Source: Poriferisodalis sp965237655
GTDB taxonomy: Bacteria > Actinomycetota > Acidimicrobiia > Acidimicrobiales > Poriferisodalaceae
NCBI RefSeq assembly: GCF_965237655.1
Contig: NZ_CBDEGB010000001.1
Coordinates: forward strand, 558,001-622,000
Direction: 5' to 3'
DNA: 64,000 nucleotides
In this document: piece after piece, positions 51,966 to 63,244 of the stretch
Position numbering within the stretch: position 1 is the first letter of the stretch
How the letters are laid out: each line of letters opens with the position of its first letter
The notes under the pieces: model-generated
Databases searched by the model: none
Told to the model about the DNA's origin: nothing
What the model saw: the letters and a program-made list of their open reading frames with translations, nothing else
Made by a program: the position numbers and the translations under genes

Positions 51966-52132
51966 CGCGTTTCGTGCTACCGGCTCAAGAAACATGTATC
52001 AAAATGGACAGGAACATTAGAGTTGTGCAGATCGTCTGCAGTATCCGAATGCAGTTTCGTTTGAGGTACCGTGCGCGCTGACAGCGCATTCGAGGCGCTA
52101 CGGATTGATCACTGACCAGGAGTCCCGCCGGA

Positions 52133-54867
52133 GTGAGCCGTGAGTTGGCAAGGCGACGAGCGGCAGCGCTTAGAGCGTTGCTCGCTGCTGCCTTGCTGAC
52201 GACTGCTCTTGCCGCAGTTGGCGCCGGTCCAGCTCAGGCCGCGAATACGGCGGCTGAATTCTTGATCGACAGCGACGACGACGAATTGCCCGATGCCCGT
52301 TCGTTCGCCGGACGTGACCGCTACGAGACGGCGGTCAAGCTGGCTGAGCGCTACGCCCAGGAGCGGGGCGGGCTCAATTCGGTTTCGACCGTCATTGTGG
52401 TGTCGGGCACATCAGGTACCGACGGTGCTGTTGTGGCCGGACTCGCTGGTTAACCGTGGCGCACCCGTGCTCCTGACGCCCCCACAGCACCTTCATAGCC
52501 ATGTCGTGCGATACCTCGAGGACCATGCGGTGCAGCGCGTCATCGTCGTTGGTGGGCCGACTGCGGTGTCCGATGCTGTGCTGGAGGAACTCGCCGCCAC
52601 CGATTCGGCACCGATGGTGACGCGCGTCTCCGGCGATGATCGTTTTGGCACGGCGGTTGCGGTCGCCAATGAGCTGGGTGGCATGGCGACATGGTGCGGG
52701 ACCAATGAGACCGTTGTCATTCTCGCGAACGGCAGCGCCGAACTGGCAAGCCTCGCCCTGTCTGCCGGGCCATTGGCCTACGTCCTTGAGTTGCCGATTC
52801 TGTTGACGCGTGCAGGCGAGCTTCCGAAGGCAACAGCGGACTTTCTTGTTGAGCACGAAATCGATCGAGTGCTCGTCATGGGCGGGGCAGCAGCGGTGTC
52901 GCAGCAAGTCGTCGACGACCTAACCGAACTGGGTGTCGGGGCGTCCACGCGCTACGGCGGCAGCACTGCCGATGTGACATCGGCTGCGATCGCCCGGCTG
53001 ATGCGAGGCACATGCAAAGACATCGTCGGCACGGCGAACAATGTCGTTGTGCTCGCTCACCGTGATGCGCTCTTCGATGCCATCGCTGCCGTGCCAGTGG
53101 CCGGTGAAGGCCTTGATGGCTCGGCACCTGTTCCACTGCTCATGGTCGGCGATTCGCTGCCGTCGAGCACCCGTTCATACCTTGCTTCGACGCCGATCAC
53201 CATCGACGGCCACAAGAACCATCTCCGTGTCGCGGCCATTGGAGGCCCAGAAGCCGTCAGTGACGCTGTCATGGCCGCCGCTGTGCGTGCAGGCGGAGGT
53301 GCACGCGTGCTCAGCGCCAGAATCAGGGCGACCGCGGGTCAGAGCGGCTTCAGCGTCAGATTCGGCGACCGCATCGACGGGATGTTGGAGAACTTGACCG
53401 ATGAGGCCAAAGACATGTTCTATGTCAATGACGTGCCCGCCTCGATTGCTGTTGGGGGCGTCGTGGTGCCGCCCGACGACAGTTGCGACGCTCCGAAGGA
53501 GCTGACAGTTGCACTCACCCACCCGCTGCTATCGGGCGATGTCATCGAAATACGCCCGACGGACAAGAGGTTCGGCATCCTCGGCGATCTGCGGCCGGTG
53601 GCCGCGGCCCGCTACACGGTGCCTACGGTTCGGACAGACACGCGGGCACCGACGGTCCAGGTCGTTGCGCCCGCCGCTCACAGCGGTCTTCGCATCATCG
53701 CCCGTGACAACTCAGGCCCTGACGACATTTCGATCGACCTCGACAACATCAGGGTGGTATCGAGCCGCAAGATCAACGTCCTCGCTGAGAGCACGGGCGC
53801 GACCACAGTCGACCCGTATTTGCGCGTCGCCGTACGAGAAGCGGCACTCACCGCACCGGACGGCTACAACACCAATCCTGGAGAGGACAGCGATTTCGAC
53901 GACGAGGGCGACATCGCTCCTGGCGACCCCTACCCCCTCGCCGAGGGCGACACGTTCCAGTTGGGCAGCGGTGTCGCCTTCGATGCCGAGGACAATCGGA
54001 GCCGACCTCAGCGCACGCGGGTGGCATCGACCAGAGCATCATTCGCCATCAGCGCCGTCAGGCTCGGGCCGTCAGATCCCGGTGTGGATCACAATCCGGA
54101 CAATGCAATTCCCGATCGCATCGAAGGCGTGAGTCATCGCGTTGAGGCCCTGTTGGCTGACGCACTGCGAATCGCCGCCAAGTGGACCGGCGATGCGAAG
54201 GGAGCTGCCGGCAACGCATGGTTCGATCAACATCGGCAGCGTCAGCGATTATGACCCCGAGGCCGACGAGATCGTTGTCGAGGTGGCGGTGAACACGCGC
54301 AACCAAATCGTCAGCATTCGCTTCGTTTCTGGCACGCCGACGTACGGCGAGCTCGTCGACAAGCTGAACGGCACCAGGTCGTTCTCGTCACGCTTCGAGG
54401 CTGAGGCCACCGGCGGTTGTGATGTGCGGCGCGACCTGGTGGATGTCGATCATGCGGATTTCGACGGCACCACGCAATTCGAGGGAGGTCTCACGACGGT
54501 CTCATTGCTGGTGCAGTTCGGCGCGCATGTTAAGGAGTTTGTGAGCGAGAACGCGTTGTACACCGACGGGGGCAACGAGGTCTACGAGTTGGTGGACGAT
54601 GTCTTGGGCGGTCTCATTGTCGACTATGCGACGCTGCCCGAGGCGCAGGCAGCAGGGGATCGTGTCATCGTCCATGCGCCGACGCCATATGACCGAGTAT
54701 TCGTGCGGTTCACCACGGCCGACGGGGTCCGAGTGCCGAGCACATCCACCGGCCCCAACCGCGGCGCCATCCAGATCGGCGCCGGCATCGCCCGTAGCTT
54801 TCATCCGGATGAGATGGCCACCGTGCCCGATGAGAGCCTCAATGCCGCGAGGCAACTGCGTCCCTAG
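52133..54867 (+). pseudogene. CWB2-repeat surface protein 2, two frameshifts
   Basis: Starts at GTG 52133 (CAGGAG ten bases upstream) with a signal peptide ending AQA and an acidic segment like protein 1. The frame ends at 52453, but the first CWB2 repeat continues one frame over with NRGAPVLLTPPQ, runs to 54254 and, after AGNAW, continues in the third frame with INIGSVSDYDPEADEI to 54867. Each break fits a single-base change (near 52440 and 54221). Apart from those, coding similarity to protein 1 is complete, so the breaks are recent or are sequencing errors. Confidence 0.8.
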
Positions 54868-54989
54868 CGCAGCCGACTGACCGAGTTGACCCGGAACGAT
54901 CCATTCGAGCCACAACAAGCGCCCCAAGGCCGTTGCGCGTCATTGGTACCGTGGACCGCGGGCATGCTGGGCATGCCTCGGAGGCCCAG

Positions 54990-57596
54990 ATGATTCAACG
55001 CTCGATGCACACTCCGGCTGACCCCGAAGTCCCGCCACGGGATCGGCACGCCCGCTGGACGCGTCGCCGGCTCACAATGGCGCTGACAGGCGCTGCACTC
55101 GTGGCGTCAATGCTGCCGATTGCCGCTGGACCTGCGCACGCGGCCGCCGTCGACGTCACCTCGGATCGACTGTGGGGCGCTACGCGCTATGAGACCGCAG
55201 TGGAGATCGCTGAGGAGTACATCGACGAGCTCGGTGGCAGCCGTGCTGATGTCGACACCATCGTCCTTGCTTCGGGGGCTGACGAGCACTTCGGCTATGC
55301 ACTCGTTGCGCCGGCACTGTCGCGGCGCTATGAAGCGCCGTTGCTCTTGACGGAGCCGGGCCAGTTGTCACCGGCGACCTCCAATTTCCTCCATCGCAAC
55401 GACATCGAAACGGTATTCATCCTCGGCAGCACCGATGTCGTGTCCGCTGCGGTTGAGCGTTCGGTGGAGAGAATCCGCGGAACGACCGTGGTGCGCGTTG
55501 CCGGTTCTGATGTGTATGACACTGCCGTCACCGTTGCAGAGCGAGTTGGTCCACGAGCCGGGGAGCCAGGAAATTACCGTTCCGCCGGGCGAACCGTTCT
55601 GTTGGCGACCGGCGAGGTGTTCGCCGACGCGCTCGCCGCTGGTCCGCTTGCGTACCGCGGCGAGCACCCGATCTTGCTGACGCAGAGCAATGAGTTGCAC
55701 GCGGACGTCGCCCGTTTCCTCGACCGCAGCGACACCGACCACGTCGTCATCCTGGGTGGTGCGGGAGCCATCGGCACCGGCGTAGAGCGAGCGGTCCGGG
55801 ATCAGGGCATGACCGTTGACCGTTTGTGGGGCGCCGACCGCTTCGCCACGGCCGTTCGCATCGCGCAAGAGCTTCTGGGCGACAGTCCGCCACAGTCGTG
55901 CTTCAGCGGCGGGGAAATCGGGCTTGCCTACGGTCGCAAGGCCGCCGACGCCATTGCCAGCGGGCCCCTGCTCGGTGAGTTGTGCGCGCCGCTGCTGCTG
56001 ACCGAGCTCGGTGAGCTGCCCGGCGCCTCTCGACAATTCTTGGAATCCGACGACTATGAAATGGGCGACCTCGACGGCGACCTTCGCATCACGGTCTTCG
56101 GCGGCCGGCTGGCAGTCTCGCCCGATGCTGTCGCGCAGGCTGACGCCGCCGCGACGCTCGACCCGATTCGGGCACGGATCACGGCAACCGAAGGCCGTTG
56201 CCACTTCGTCGTCACGTTCGACGAACCGGTGTTGACCCGTGACGTGGAGGACATTCGGAACTACCGCATCGAGGGCGACACGTTGGACAGCGGTCAGGGC
56301 AACGTCGACGCCGGAACAGGCACGACCACCTCGCGGGCCACCGTCGTACTCCAAGGGGCCGTGAGCGTCTCCGATGCGACCATTCCGGTCGGATGCAGCG
56401 CTCCGCTCATTGAACGTGACGAGGTCGAGATCGTTGACGAGGCGATCGGAACCGAGAACGACCGGCGAACCGTGCGGCGTGTCTCGACATCGGTGCGCTC
56501 TGACCGGTCACGCCCGCGCCTTACTATCACTGCGCTCGACGGGTCCGACTTCGTGTACATCGAGACCAGCGAACCTCTTGAACCGGGTACCAGTGGAAAT
56601 CCACAAGTCCAGTTCGAGCGCTCCGGTGTCACCGACGAGTTCGTTCAATTCAGGGTCGGCGACGGGGCACTGCGGTACGAGGTCGCTGTGCCGCTTGAGG
56701 ACGGCCTCAAGGCCGGCGACCGCGTCACCATCGAAGACGACGAGGTGGAGGACCTCGCCGGCAACCTGAACCGTGAGGTAACTGCTACGGCGCGCCGAGA
56801 CAGCGTTGCTCCACGTGTATCACGTGTCGAGGTGACCGAGCCGGCGGGGCGCAGCGCGTCTTTTGTCACTGTGGACGGCCGCTACAGCGGCAGGCGCATC
56901 GACGACGCGTTGACCATCACGGCGAAAGCCACCGGCGAGGCCTATGGCGCGATCGGCAACGACTGGACGCTTCGAATCGACCTCGAATCGTCGTGGCCGG
57001 CCACTCAGACCTCGGAAGTCGATGTCTCGACACGCAACCGACGCATCGAGGTTCGCGTCGGAGAACGCCGCACGCTTGACCAATTGGCCGCCGATTTCAA
57101 CAACGAACCCGAATTCAAAGCGCTGTTCGACGCAGACACCAGCGGTACGAGTTCAACCAACGTTGCGGTTGTCAATGACAATGTGCGAGCGGCGAACTTC
57201 CGCGATGGCAGCAGCACGGTGGATCTCACAGTGCTCTGGACCGAGCAGATCCGCGATTGCGAAGCCTTCGAGGGCGCGGTCCAGCCAGGATTGCTCGAAC
57301 TCGACGCGGACGGCGACGGGGAATACGACTTCTATCTAGATGGCCGCTTCGCTGCGCGCCTGCAGATCACGTTCGTCGATGCCCCTGATGGCAACCCGGC
57401 CATCGTCGGCAACGAGGCCGTGTGCGACACCGCCCCAGGGGTGGTTCCGGGAACGCTGGTGGCACGGTTGGAATCGCCGAAGCACAGCTCGCTTCCGTCG
57501 CTGCGATCTCAGCTGTTTAGCCACGCCCGCGCCGCCACTGACTTGAAGGGCAACGAGTCGGTAAATCGCCGTATTTCCAACTTCGTCCGCCCGTAG
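54990..57596 (+). CDS. CWB2-repeat surface protein 3
   Basis: 868 residues from ATG 54990 with GGAGG upstream. Signal peptide ends at AHA (ALTGAALVASMLPIAAGPAHA). Three CWB2 repeats follow: LWGATRYETAVEIA, VAGSDVYDTAVTVA and LWGADRFATAVRIA, with the partner strands VFILGSTDVVS, VVILGGAGAIG and ITVFGGRLAVS. From ~390 on come several beta domains, each starting with a pattern like RARITATEGRCHFVVTFDEPV (Cys in each), and the final part has DADGDGEYDFYLDG, a calcium-loop-like stretch. Close paralogue of the next gene and in the same orientation; probably a wall-bound adhesin or S-layer-like protein. Confidence 0.85.
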   Translation: MIQRSMHTPADPEVPPRDRHARWTRRRLTMALTGAALVASMLPIAAGPAHAAAVDVTSDRLWGATRYETAVEIAEEYIDELGGSRADVDTIVLASGADEHFGYALVAPALSRRYEAPLLLTEPGQLSPATSNFLHRNDIETVFILGSTDVVSAAVERSVERIRGTTVVRVAGSDVYDTAVTVAERVGPRAGEPGNYRSAGRTVLLATGEVFADALAAGPLAYRGEHPILLTQSNELHADVARFLDRSDTDHVVILGGAGAIGTGVERAVRDQGMTVDRLWGADRFATAVRIAQELLGDSPPQSCFSGGEIGLAYGRKAADAIASGPLLGELCAPLLLTELGELPGASRQFLESDDYEMGDLDGDLRITVFGGRLAVSPDAVAQADAAATLDPIRARITATEGRCHFVVTFDEPVLTRDVEDIRNYRIEGDTLDSGQGNVDAGTGTTTSRATVVLQGAVSVSDATIPVGCSAPLIERDEVEIVDEAIGTENDRRTVRRVSTSVRSDRSRPRLTITALDGSDFVYIETSEPLEPGTSGNPQVQFERSGVTDEFVQFRVGDGALRYEVAVPLEDGLKAGDRVTIEDDEVEDLAGNLNREVTATARRDSVAPRVSRVEVTEPAGRSASFVTVDGRYSGRRIDDALTITAKATGEAYGAIGNDWTLRIDLESSWPATQTSEVDVSTRNRRIEVRVGERRTLDQLAADFNNEPEFKALFDADTSGTSSTNVAVVNDNVRAANFRDGSSTVDLTVLWTEQIRDCEAFEGAVQPGLLELDADGDGEYDFYLDGRFAARLQITFVDAPDGNPAIVGNEAVCDTAPGVVPGTLVARLESPKHSSLPSLRSQLFSHARAATDLKGNESVNRRISNFVRP

Positions 57597-57685
57597 CGCC
57601 CGACGATGTTAGAAGCTCCCGAGTTCGCGCTGGCAAGTGTGCTTGAGTGGACCTGCGACTCTTGCAGCTGTCGCAGGAGGCTCCG

Positions 57686-60274
57686 ATGAGTGCTTACCCC
57701 TCGCCCGCGCCGGCTAAGCCGCAATCTCGGTCCGATGCAGTGCCCGTGCGACGCGTGCGACGTCGGGTCTCGTGGTTGCTGATGTGTGTATTTGTCGCAG
57801 TGGCCATGCTCGCGACCATGCAAAGCCCGGTCCAAGGTGCCGCTGTCGACACGACGATCGAACGGCTTGCTGGGCTGACACGCTACGACACTGCGGTGGC
57901 CATAGCGGACGCGTATTTGGAGGAGCGAAGCGGCAGCGTTGCGCCGGTCGAAGCGGCAGTCCTCACCTCTGGCCTGGATACAGATTTCGGCTACGCAGTT
58001 GTCTCGCCAGCGTTGTCACGGCTGCACAATGCGCCGTTGTTGCTCACTCAGCCCGACGAGTTGCCCCAATCGGTGGCGGCTTTCTTGCGCACCAATGGCA
58101 TTCGAATCGTGTACATCCTGGGCGGTACTGATGTCGTATCTGCCGACGTGGAGCAATCGGTCGATGCCATCCGAGGCGTCAGCGCTATTCGCATTGCCGG
58201 AGATGATGCGTACAGCACGTCGGTCGCAGTTGCTCGGCGCGTGGGCCCGCGGCCGGGCGAGCCGGGTGCCCTACGCTCAAGCGGCAGCACGGCGCTAGTT
58301 GCTACCGGCGAAGTGTTCGCTGACGCTCTCGCGGCGGGCCCACTCGCGTACCGGGGCGAGCACCCGGTGCTGCTCACCCGCAGCGACTCATTGCACGCCG
58401 ACGTCGCGAGCTTTCTTGAGCGAAGTACCGACCACGTAGTGATATTTGGAGGCCCGGCTGCTGTTTCGGCTGATGTCGAGAACGCCATCGAATCTCTGGG
58501 AATCACCACCGAGCGGCTGTGGGGAGCCGACCGATTTGCTACAGCGGTGCGCGTCGCCGAAGAATTGCTGGACGACGACCCCCCTCATTCGTGTTTCGAC
58601 GGTGGTCAGTTGGGCCTCGCCTTTGGACGCAAGGCCGCTGATGCAATTGTCAGTGGCCCGCTCTTGGGCGAGCTGTGCGCACCGCTGTTACTTAGCGAGA
58701 AAGCGACACTTCCGCAGGTCGTGCGGAGCTTCCTCGAATCCAACCGGTACGAGACCGGCGACGCCGATGGCGACTTGCGCCTTACGGTCTTCGGCGGCCC
58801 GCTCGCAGTGTCTTCCAACGCAGTCTCCCAAGCAGTTGCTGCGGGCACGCTCGACCCCGTACGTGCTCGCATATCGGCGCTCGAAGGACGCTGTCACATC
58901 ACGGTGACCTTCAATGAGCCGGTCCTTACTGCTGATGCAGCGAACGTCCGCTACTACCGCCTAGCGGGCGACACGCTAGACCCACGCGACGCCGATGTGG
59001 ATGCGGGAGACGCAACCACCACGACACGCGCCACCATCCTTCTGGCCGGCGCGACTCAGCCCACCGAAGCCGCAGTTCCGGTCGGCTGCCCTGACGAGGT
59101 TGCACTGCGTGCGCGCGAGGAGCTTGAAATTGTCGGCGGGGTGATCGGCACCGTGGACGGCCGTCGTACGGTGCGGCGCTCTTCGGGCACGGTGCTCAGG
59201 GACCGATCTCGGCCTCGCCTGACGGTCACCGCACTGGACGGCGCCGACGTCGTTTGGGTGGAGTCGAACGAGCCGTTGAAGCTCGGGACAGGAATCTTCG
59301 AGTTCCGCCGTCGCGGAGCGCTTCAGGAGACGGCCGAAGAGGAGGTGCAGGTGACGTCGGGTGCGCTTCGCTTCGAGGTGCCCGTGCCTGCAGCATTCGG
59401 CGGCTCGCTCGAGACCGGTGATCGCGTGACGGTCGACGAGGGTGCAGTCAGAGATCTTGTCGGCCACGAGAACCGAGAGATCACGGTGTCCGCACGGCGT
59501 GACACGACCGCACCTCGGATCTCACGAGTGACGGTGACCGAGCCACAGGGACGCCGCGCGGCGTCGATTGGCATCAACGGCCGCGCACTTCGGACCTTCC
59601 TGCGCGATGGGCTCACCGTCACCGCGAAGCAGGGCGGTGAGGCGTTCGGCGCGATCGGAAACGACTGGACGCTGCGGCTCGACGTCGAATTGGCGTGGGC
59701 TTCAAACCGTGCATCGGAAGTCAACGTTGTAACCGCCGGCCGGCGCATCGAGCTTCAGGTCGCCCACAGTCGCTCACTTGACGATCTCGCCGACGACCTG
59801 AACCGTGATGCAGAATTCACGACGCTATTTGTCGCCGAGTCCGATGACGACGACGGTGACATTGCAGTCGTCGATGAAGAATTCACTGCAACCACCCTTG
59901 ACGGCGGTCTCAGCACCGTCGATATGACGGTTGAGTGGACCGAGCCGGTGGTCGACTGCAACCCGGGCGAGCTCGAAATCGATATCGACGGTGACGGTGA
60001 CTACGACTTCTACCTCGACGGCTACAACATCGCTGGCTGGGGCGTGAGGTTCGTGGATGCTCCCGAGGGCAATCCGGCGATTGTCGAAGGTGGTGCCGAT
60101 TGCGACCTATCGCCGTTTGCGGGTGAGGGCACGCTGGTTGCCCGGATTGAGTCCGACGACCACTCAGCGCTGCCTTCGCTGCGTTCCCGTCTGTTCACCC
60201 ACGTTGGCGCAGCCACCGACCGAGCCGGCAACCAATCTGTCAGCCGCCGCTTCAGCAGCTTCACCCGCCCTTAG
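57686..60274 (+). CDS. CWB2-repeat surface protein 4
   Basis: 862 residues from ATG 57686 with GCAGGAGG upstream. Signal peptide or anchor: VSWLLMCVFVAVAMLATMQSP. Three CWB2 repeats (LAGLTRYDTAVAIA, IAGDDAYSTSVAVA, LWGADRFATAVRVA), then the same beta-domain series as protein 3 (SALEGRCHITVTFNEPVL; DIDGDGDYDFYLDG near the end). Roughly half of residues match protein 3 by eye, so they came from a tandem duplication. The end overlaps the convergent gene by 14 bases. Confidence 0.85.
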   Translation: MSAYPSPAPAKPQSRSDAVPVRRVRRRVSWLLMCVFVAVAMLATMQSPVQGAAVDTTIERLAGLTRYDTAVAIADAYLEERSGSVAPVEAAVLTSGLDTDFGYAVVSPALSRLHNAPLLLTQPDELPQSVAAFLRTNGIRIVYILGGTDVVSADVEQSVDAIRGVSAIRIAGDDAYSTSVAVARRVGPRPGEPGALRSSGSTALVATGEVFADALAAGPLAYRGEHPVLLTRSDSLHADVASFLERSTDHVVIFGGPAAVSADVENAIESLGITTERLWGADRFATAVRVAEELLDDDPPHSCFDGGQLGLAFGRKAADAIVSGPLLGELCAPLLLSEKATLPQVVRSFLESNRYETGDADGDLRLTVFGGPLAVSSNAVSQAVAAGTLDPVRARISALEGRCHITVTFNEPVLTADAANVRYYRLAGDTLDPRDADVDAGDATTTTRATILLAGATQPTEAAVPVGCPDEVALRAREELEIVGGVIGTVDGRRTVRRSSGTVLRDRSRPRLTVTALDGADVVWVESNEPLKLGTGIFEFRRRGALQETAEEEVQVTSGALRFEVPVPAAFGGSLETGDRVTVDEGAVRDLVGHENREITVSARRDTTAPRISRVTVTEPQGRRAASIGINGRALRTFLRDGLTVTAKQGGEAFGAIGNDWTLRLDVELAWASNRASEVNVVTAGRRIELQVAHSRSLDDLADDLNRDAEFTTLFVAESDDDDGDIAVVDEEFTATTLDGGLSTVDMTVEWTEPVVDCNPGELEIDIDGDGDYDFYLDGYNIAGWGVRFVDAPEGNPAIVEGGADCDLSPFAGEGTLVARIESDDHSALPSLRSRLFTHVGAATDRAGNQSVSRRFSSFTRP

Positions 60275-63032
60275 TCGTGTTGATAAAGGCTTCGGGATGC
60301 CAGATGATGGTGTCGTCGGTGTTGTTGTTGCCATTTACGGACACCGTGGCGGAGAAGCCGCCGGCGCCGTAGGCATCTGAGGTCCCCGCCCGCAGCGGTT
60401 CGACAGGTTCCCCGGCCGGACGGGGAAGCAGGGAGGTACGCTGTTCGCCGATGCCGGGGCTGGGCGCTCCGAGCACCGAGATCGACAACGAGCCGCCAGT
60501 TAGCAACGTGGCCCCGCGGAAGTGCCATTTTCGGCCTGTGAAGACTGCTTCGCCCTCGGCAGAGCCGATCACACTTCCCTCAGCGGTCTTGATGGTCCAT
60601 GTGGCCTGGAACGTGCTAGCCCTCTGGTAGGGCACGCCCTCGGGCGAGGTGACTGTGGACGTTCGGTGGCGCAGTTCCAGCGTCAAGCGAGTGGAAACGA
60701 TCGACGAGCGTGCGTCGTCCAGCAGCACGTCCTGCCCTGGCGCTTCAGTCTCGAATATCCACTGAGTGGTGCCGGTCACAGGTCGCACGTCGCTTCGGAG
60801 ACCGTCCGACTCGGGCAGCCGAGCCTGCACCGCCCCGGTGAGGGAGAACGTGCGGTCTGTGTCAGCGGCAAGCAGCAGAGACCGCGATGTCCTGCCGTTC
60901 GTGTCCACTGCTCTGGCGATCAGCGGTGCGCCTGGCGGCACCGGCGCAGAGAAGCATGCTGGGGCGCCAACGGCCGGTGAGCGGAACTCGCCATCGGAGT
61001 CGGTTGCGTACCAGCGGGTCGTCGGTAGTTCGATGACCGCGAGAGGCGGAGCCGCCGAGGTTGTCTCGGCGAGCAGCCAGCGTGCGTTCGCGTATGAGCC
61101 CCGGGGCAAGCACACTTGCCGTTCCCGGGCGTCGGTCGAATCTCCGCTTGGCTCCCAGAACACGGGGCCCATAGGCAGCTCGGTGGCGAACGCCCCGACG
61201 CCCAGCGGCACACCGCGTAGAGACGACACACCGAACGACCCTGTCGGATCCGGTGTCTCTGCACCCACGAACGCCACGGCGGGCACTTCTGCAGATGTGA
61301 GCCGGCCGCTGAGAATCGACGACACTGCTCCCAGCAATTCTGGACTGATGACCGATGGGCCGCCGAAGGCAACCGCGAAGCCAGGCATCGGGCACGACCC
61401 GCGTTCCAGCGCACCCGCGTAGGCCAGGGCGTCGCCCGAGTTGCCGGTGGCTCCGCCACCCACCAGTGCAGCGCACGAACCCGGAGCGGCGAAGGCATCG
61501 GAAAGGAACTGGTCGACCGACGGAGGCAGACGCCGCGCTCCGACCGGCACCAAGATGACCGGAACTGCGTCACGCGCTGGCCGTGGCGCCGCAGCGTCAT
61601 CAGCCGAGTCTGTCGAGGTGCCTGCCATCGGCGGCTGGCGGACTGTTACCGGCGACAGCATGCGCCGCGGCGTCCCGGGATTGGCTACGGCACCCGACGC
61701 AGCGCCGCACCACGCGCCTGCACCGAACGCGTCCGGCCAGCCTCGTGCCCTGCTGCCGGTACCGGACGACCCGACCAAACACAGCAATGACGACTCGAAC
61801 TCCGTGCCGCTGTCCCCTGGCCACCAGCCGCCGAGGTGCTTGGCCATCTCGATGCTGGTGGCGTATCGGTTCGGCCCGCCGACCCGGATGGCTTCCGCGC
61901 CCGCAAGTCGAGCGGCTTCGTCGGCTACCTCCTGCGACAGCCGAGCCTGCCCGCCAAGCACGAGGATGTGCTCGATGTCGAGCAGGCTCAACGCCTCTGC
62001 TGTCTCACGCGGCAATCGGTTGCTGCCGTCGTGAAGCAGAACGGGCACTTGCCAGAAACTCGTCCACCAGCCAGCGGCAACGGCGTCGATGCCACTCACG
62101 CCGTCAGTGAGCACGACGGTGCGGCCCAGCAGGCGGCACTCGGTCTCACTTGGCCGCCATTCGACTACCGAGTTGGCCCAGAACGCCATCGCTGCGTTGC
62201 CGTCCGCCGCCGACGGATCCGCACAACCGGTTGCCTCGTCAGGCACGGCGGCAGTGCCCAGCGCAGCCGCCACCGCTGCAGCGGTTCCGTAGCGGGAATT
62301 GCCGCTCACGCGGAAGACTTCCGTGTAGCCAATCGACACGAGCTCGGTCTCGACCTCGGTCGCTACTGCAGCAGTACCGCCAACGATGATGGCTTGGCGG
62401 GCAGTGTTGCAACCCCCTGAGCGCAGGTCCTGCGCCGCCAACCGCACCGGCAGAGCCAACGACGTCGCACCTGAACGCGCAGAGGGCGTGAGCAGGATGG
62501 GCGCTGCATAGGTGTCGACCCGGGAGAAGCCTCCCGGTGGGTCGAACAGCGGGTCCGCGGCAGCCACTCGACGCAGATACGGCTCGGTGGATTGACCCGT
62601 CGGGTCCGACAGAGCTGCTGCGGCAAGCGCATCTGCCTGTGCATCACCGGCCGCAATCACGATCGCCTTTGGGCATAGCCCGAGACCCCACCAGTCCCCC
62701 GCGTCGGGCAGGCCGGCGGTGGTGCCAGAGCTGCCGTCGGGTGTGTCGAATGGGAAGCCCCCGGTGCCACGCGTCGTCAGTGCACTGGCCAACGACGTCT
62801 GGTAGCGGTCACCTCCGAAGATGCGCAAGGCGTTGGGCCAGCCTTCGATCTGCGGTGAAGCCAGATGTGAACTCGGCCACTGTGACGGCGCCACCGGGCC
62901 GGCATCGAGCGCGACGGGCTCAGCAGCAAGCACCGGCACGCTCGCTAGCAACGCCGTCGAGACAATGAGAGCCGCGACGACAGCTCGGCGCGTCGTCCGA
63001 AGCGACTGCGGTCTTTCGGCCCTGCTGTTCAC
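60261..63032 (-). CDS. CWB2-repeat surface protein 5, large and divergent
   Basis: 923 residues from GTG 63032, tentative start; longer frames exist upstream. Export signal: RRAVVAALIVSTALLASVPVLAA. CWB2 motifs: IFGGDRYQTSLASAL, QAIIVGGTAAVA, VSGNSRYGTAAAVAAAL, HILVLGGQARLS, VGGPNRYATSIEMAKHLG, and a further FGGPSVIS. Long insertions rich in Gly, Ser and Pro separate the strands, unlike proteins 1-4. The last ~300 residues are a different domain (beta, few Cys), with WIFETEAPGQDVLL and YQRASTFQATW. It faces protein 4 tail to tail and protein 6 head to head. Confidence 0.78.
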   Translation of the reverse strand: MNSRAERPQSLRTTRRAVVAALIVSTALLASVPVLAAEPVALDAGPVAPSQWPSSHLASPQIEGWPNALRIFGGDRYQTSLASALTTRGTGGFPFDTPDGSSGTTAGLPDAGDWWGLGLCPKAIVIAAGDAQADALAAAALSDPTGQSTEPYLRRVAAADPLFDPPGGFSRVDTYAAPILLTPSARSGATSLALPVRLAAQDLRSGGCNTARQAIIVGGTAAVATEVETELVSIGYTEVFRVSGNSRYGTAAAVAAALGTAAVPDEATGCADPSAADGNAAMAFWANSVVEWRPSETECRLLGRTVVLTDGVSGIDAVAAGWWTSFWQVPVLLHDGSNRLPRETAEALSLLDIEHILVLGGQARLSQEVADEAARLAGAEAIRVGGPNRYATSIEMAKHLGGWWPGDSGTEFESSLLCLVGSSGTGSRARGWPDAFGAGAWCGAASGAVANPGTPRRMLSPVTVRQPPMAGTSTDSADDAAAPRPARDAVPVILVPVGARRLPPSVDQFLSDAFAAPGSCAALVGGGATGNSGDALAYAGALERGSCPMPGFAVAFGGPSVISPELLGAVSSILSGRLTSAEVPAVAFVGAETPDPTGSFGVSSLRGVPLGVGAFATELPMGPVFWEPSGDSTDARERQVCLPRGSYANARWLLAETTSAAPPLAVIELPTTRWYATDSDGEFRSPAVGAPACFSAPVPPGAPLIARAVDTNGRTSRSLLLAADTDRTFSLTGAVQARLPESDGLRSDVRPVTGTTQWIFETEAPGQDVLLDDARSSIVSTRLTLELRHRTSTVTSPEGVPYQRASTFQATWTIKTAEGSVIGSAEGEAVFTGRKWHFRGATLLTGGSLSISVLGAPSPGIGEQRTSLLPRPAGEPVEPLRAGTSDAYGAGGFSATVSVNGNNNTDDTIIWHPEAFINTTKGG

Positions 63033-63244
63033 AGTCGTCTCACTATCAGGTGTCCACCGCTCAAAGAGGACAGCCGCTCCTTGATCACGGGCCGAGGGTA
63101 ACTGTGAGCGAATGAGGAACGCCGTTGGCAACGGCGCGCGGTGCGGTGCCAAGCGGGTTGACTTAGCGTCGCCACGGTGCCGTGAACTCGAGGTGTCGGG
63201 TGGGCGTGCTGGCCGTTGCGAGGTCCGTGGAGAGCGAAAGCGGT

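Noticed and set aside
61441..62110. Several long plus-strand frames opposite CWB2 protein 5
   Set aside because: Composition is Arg/Pro/Ser-rich with no family pattern, typical of antisense frames in high-GC coding DNA; the minus frame carries clear CWB2 motifs.
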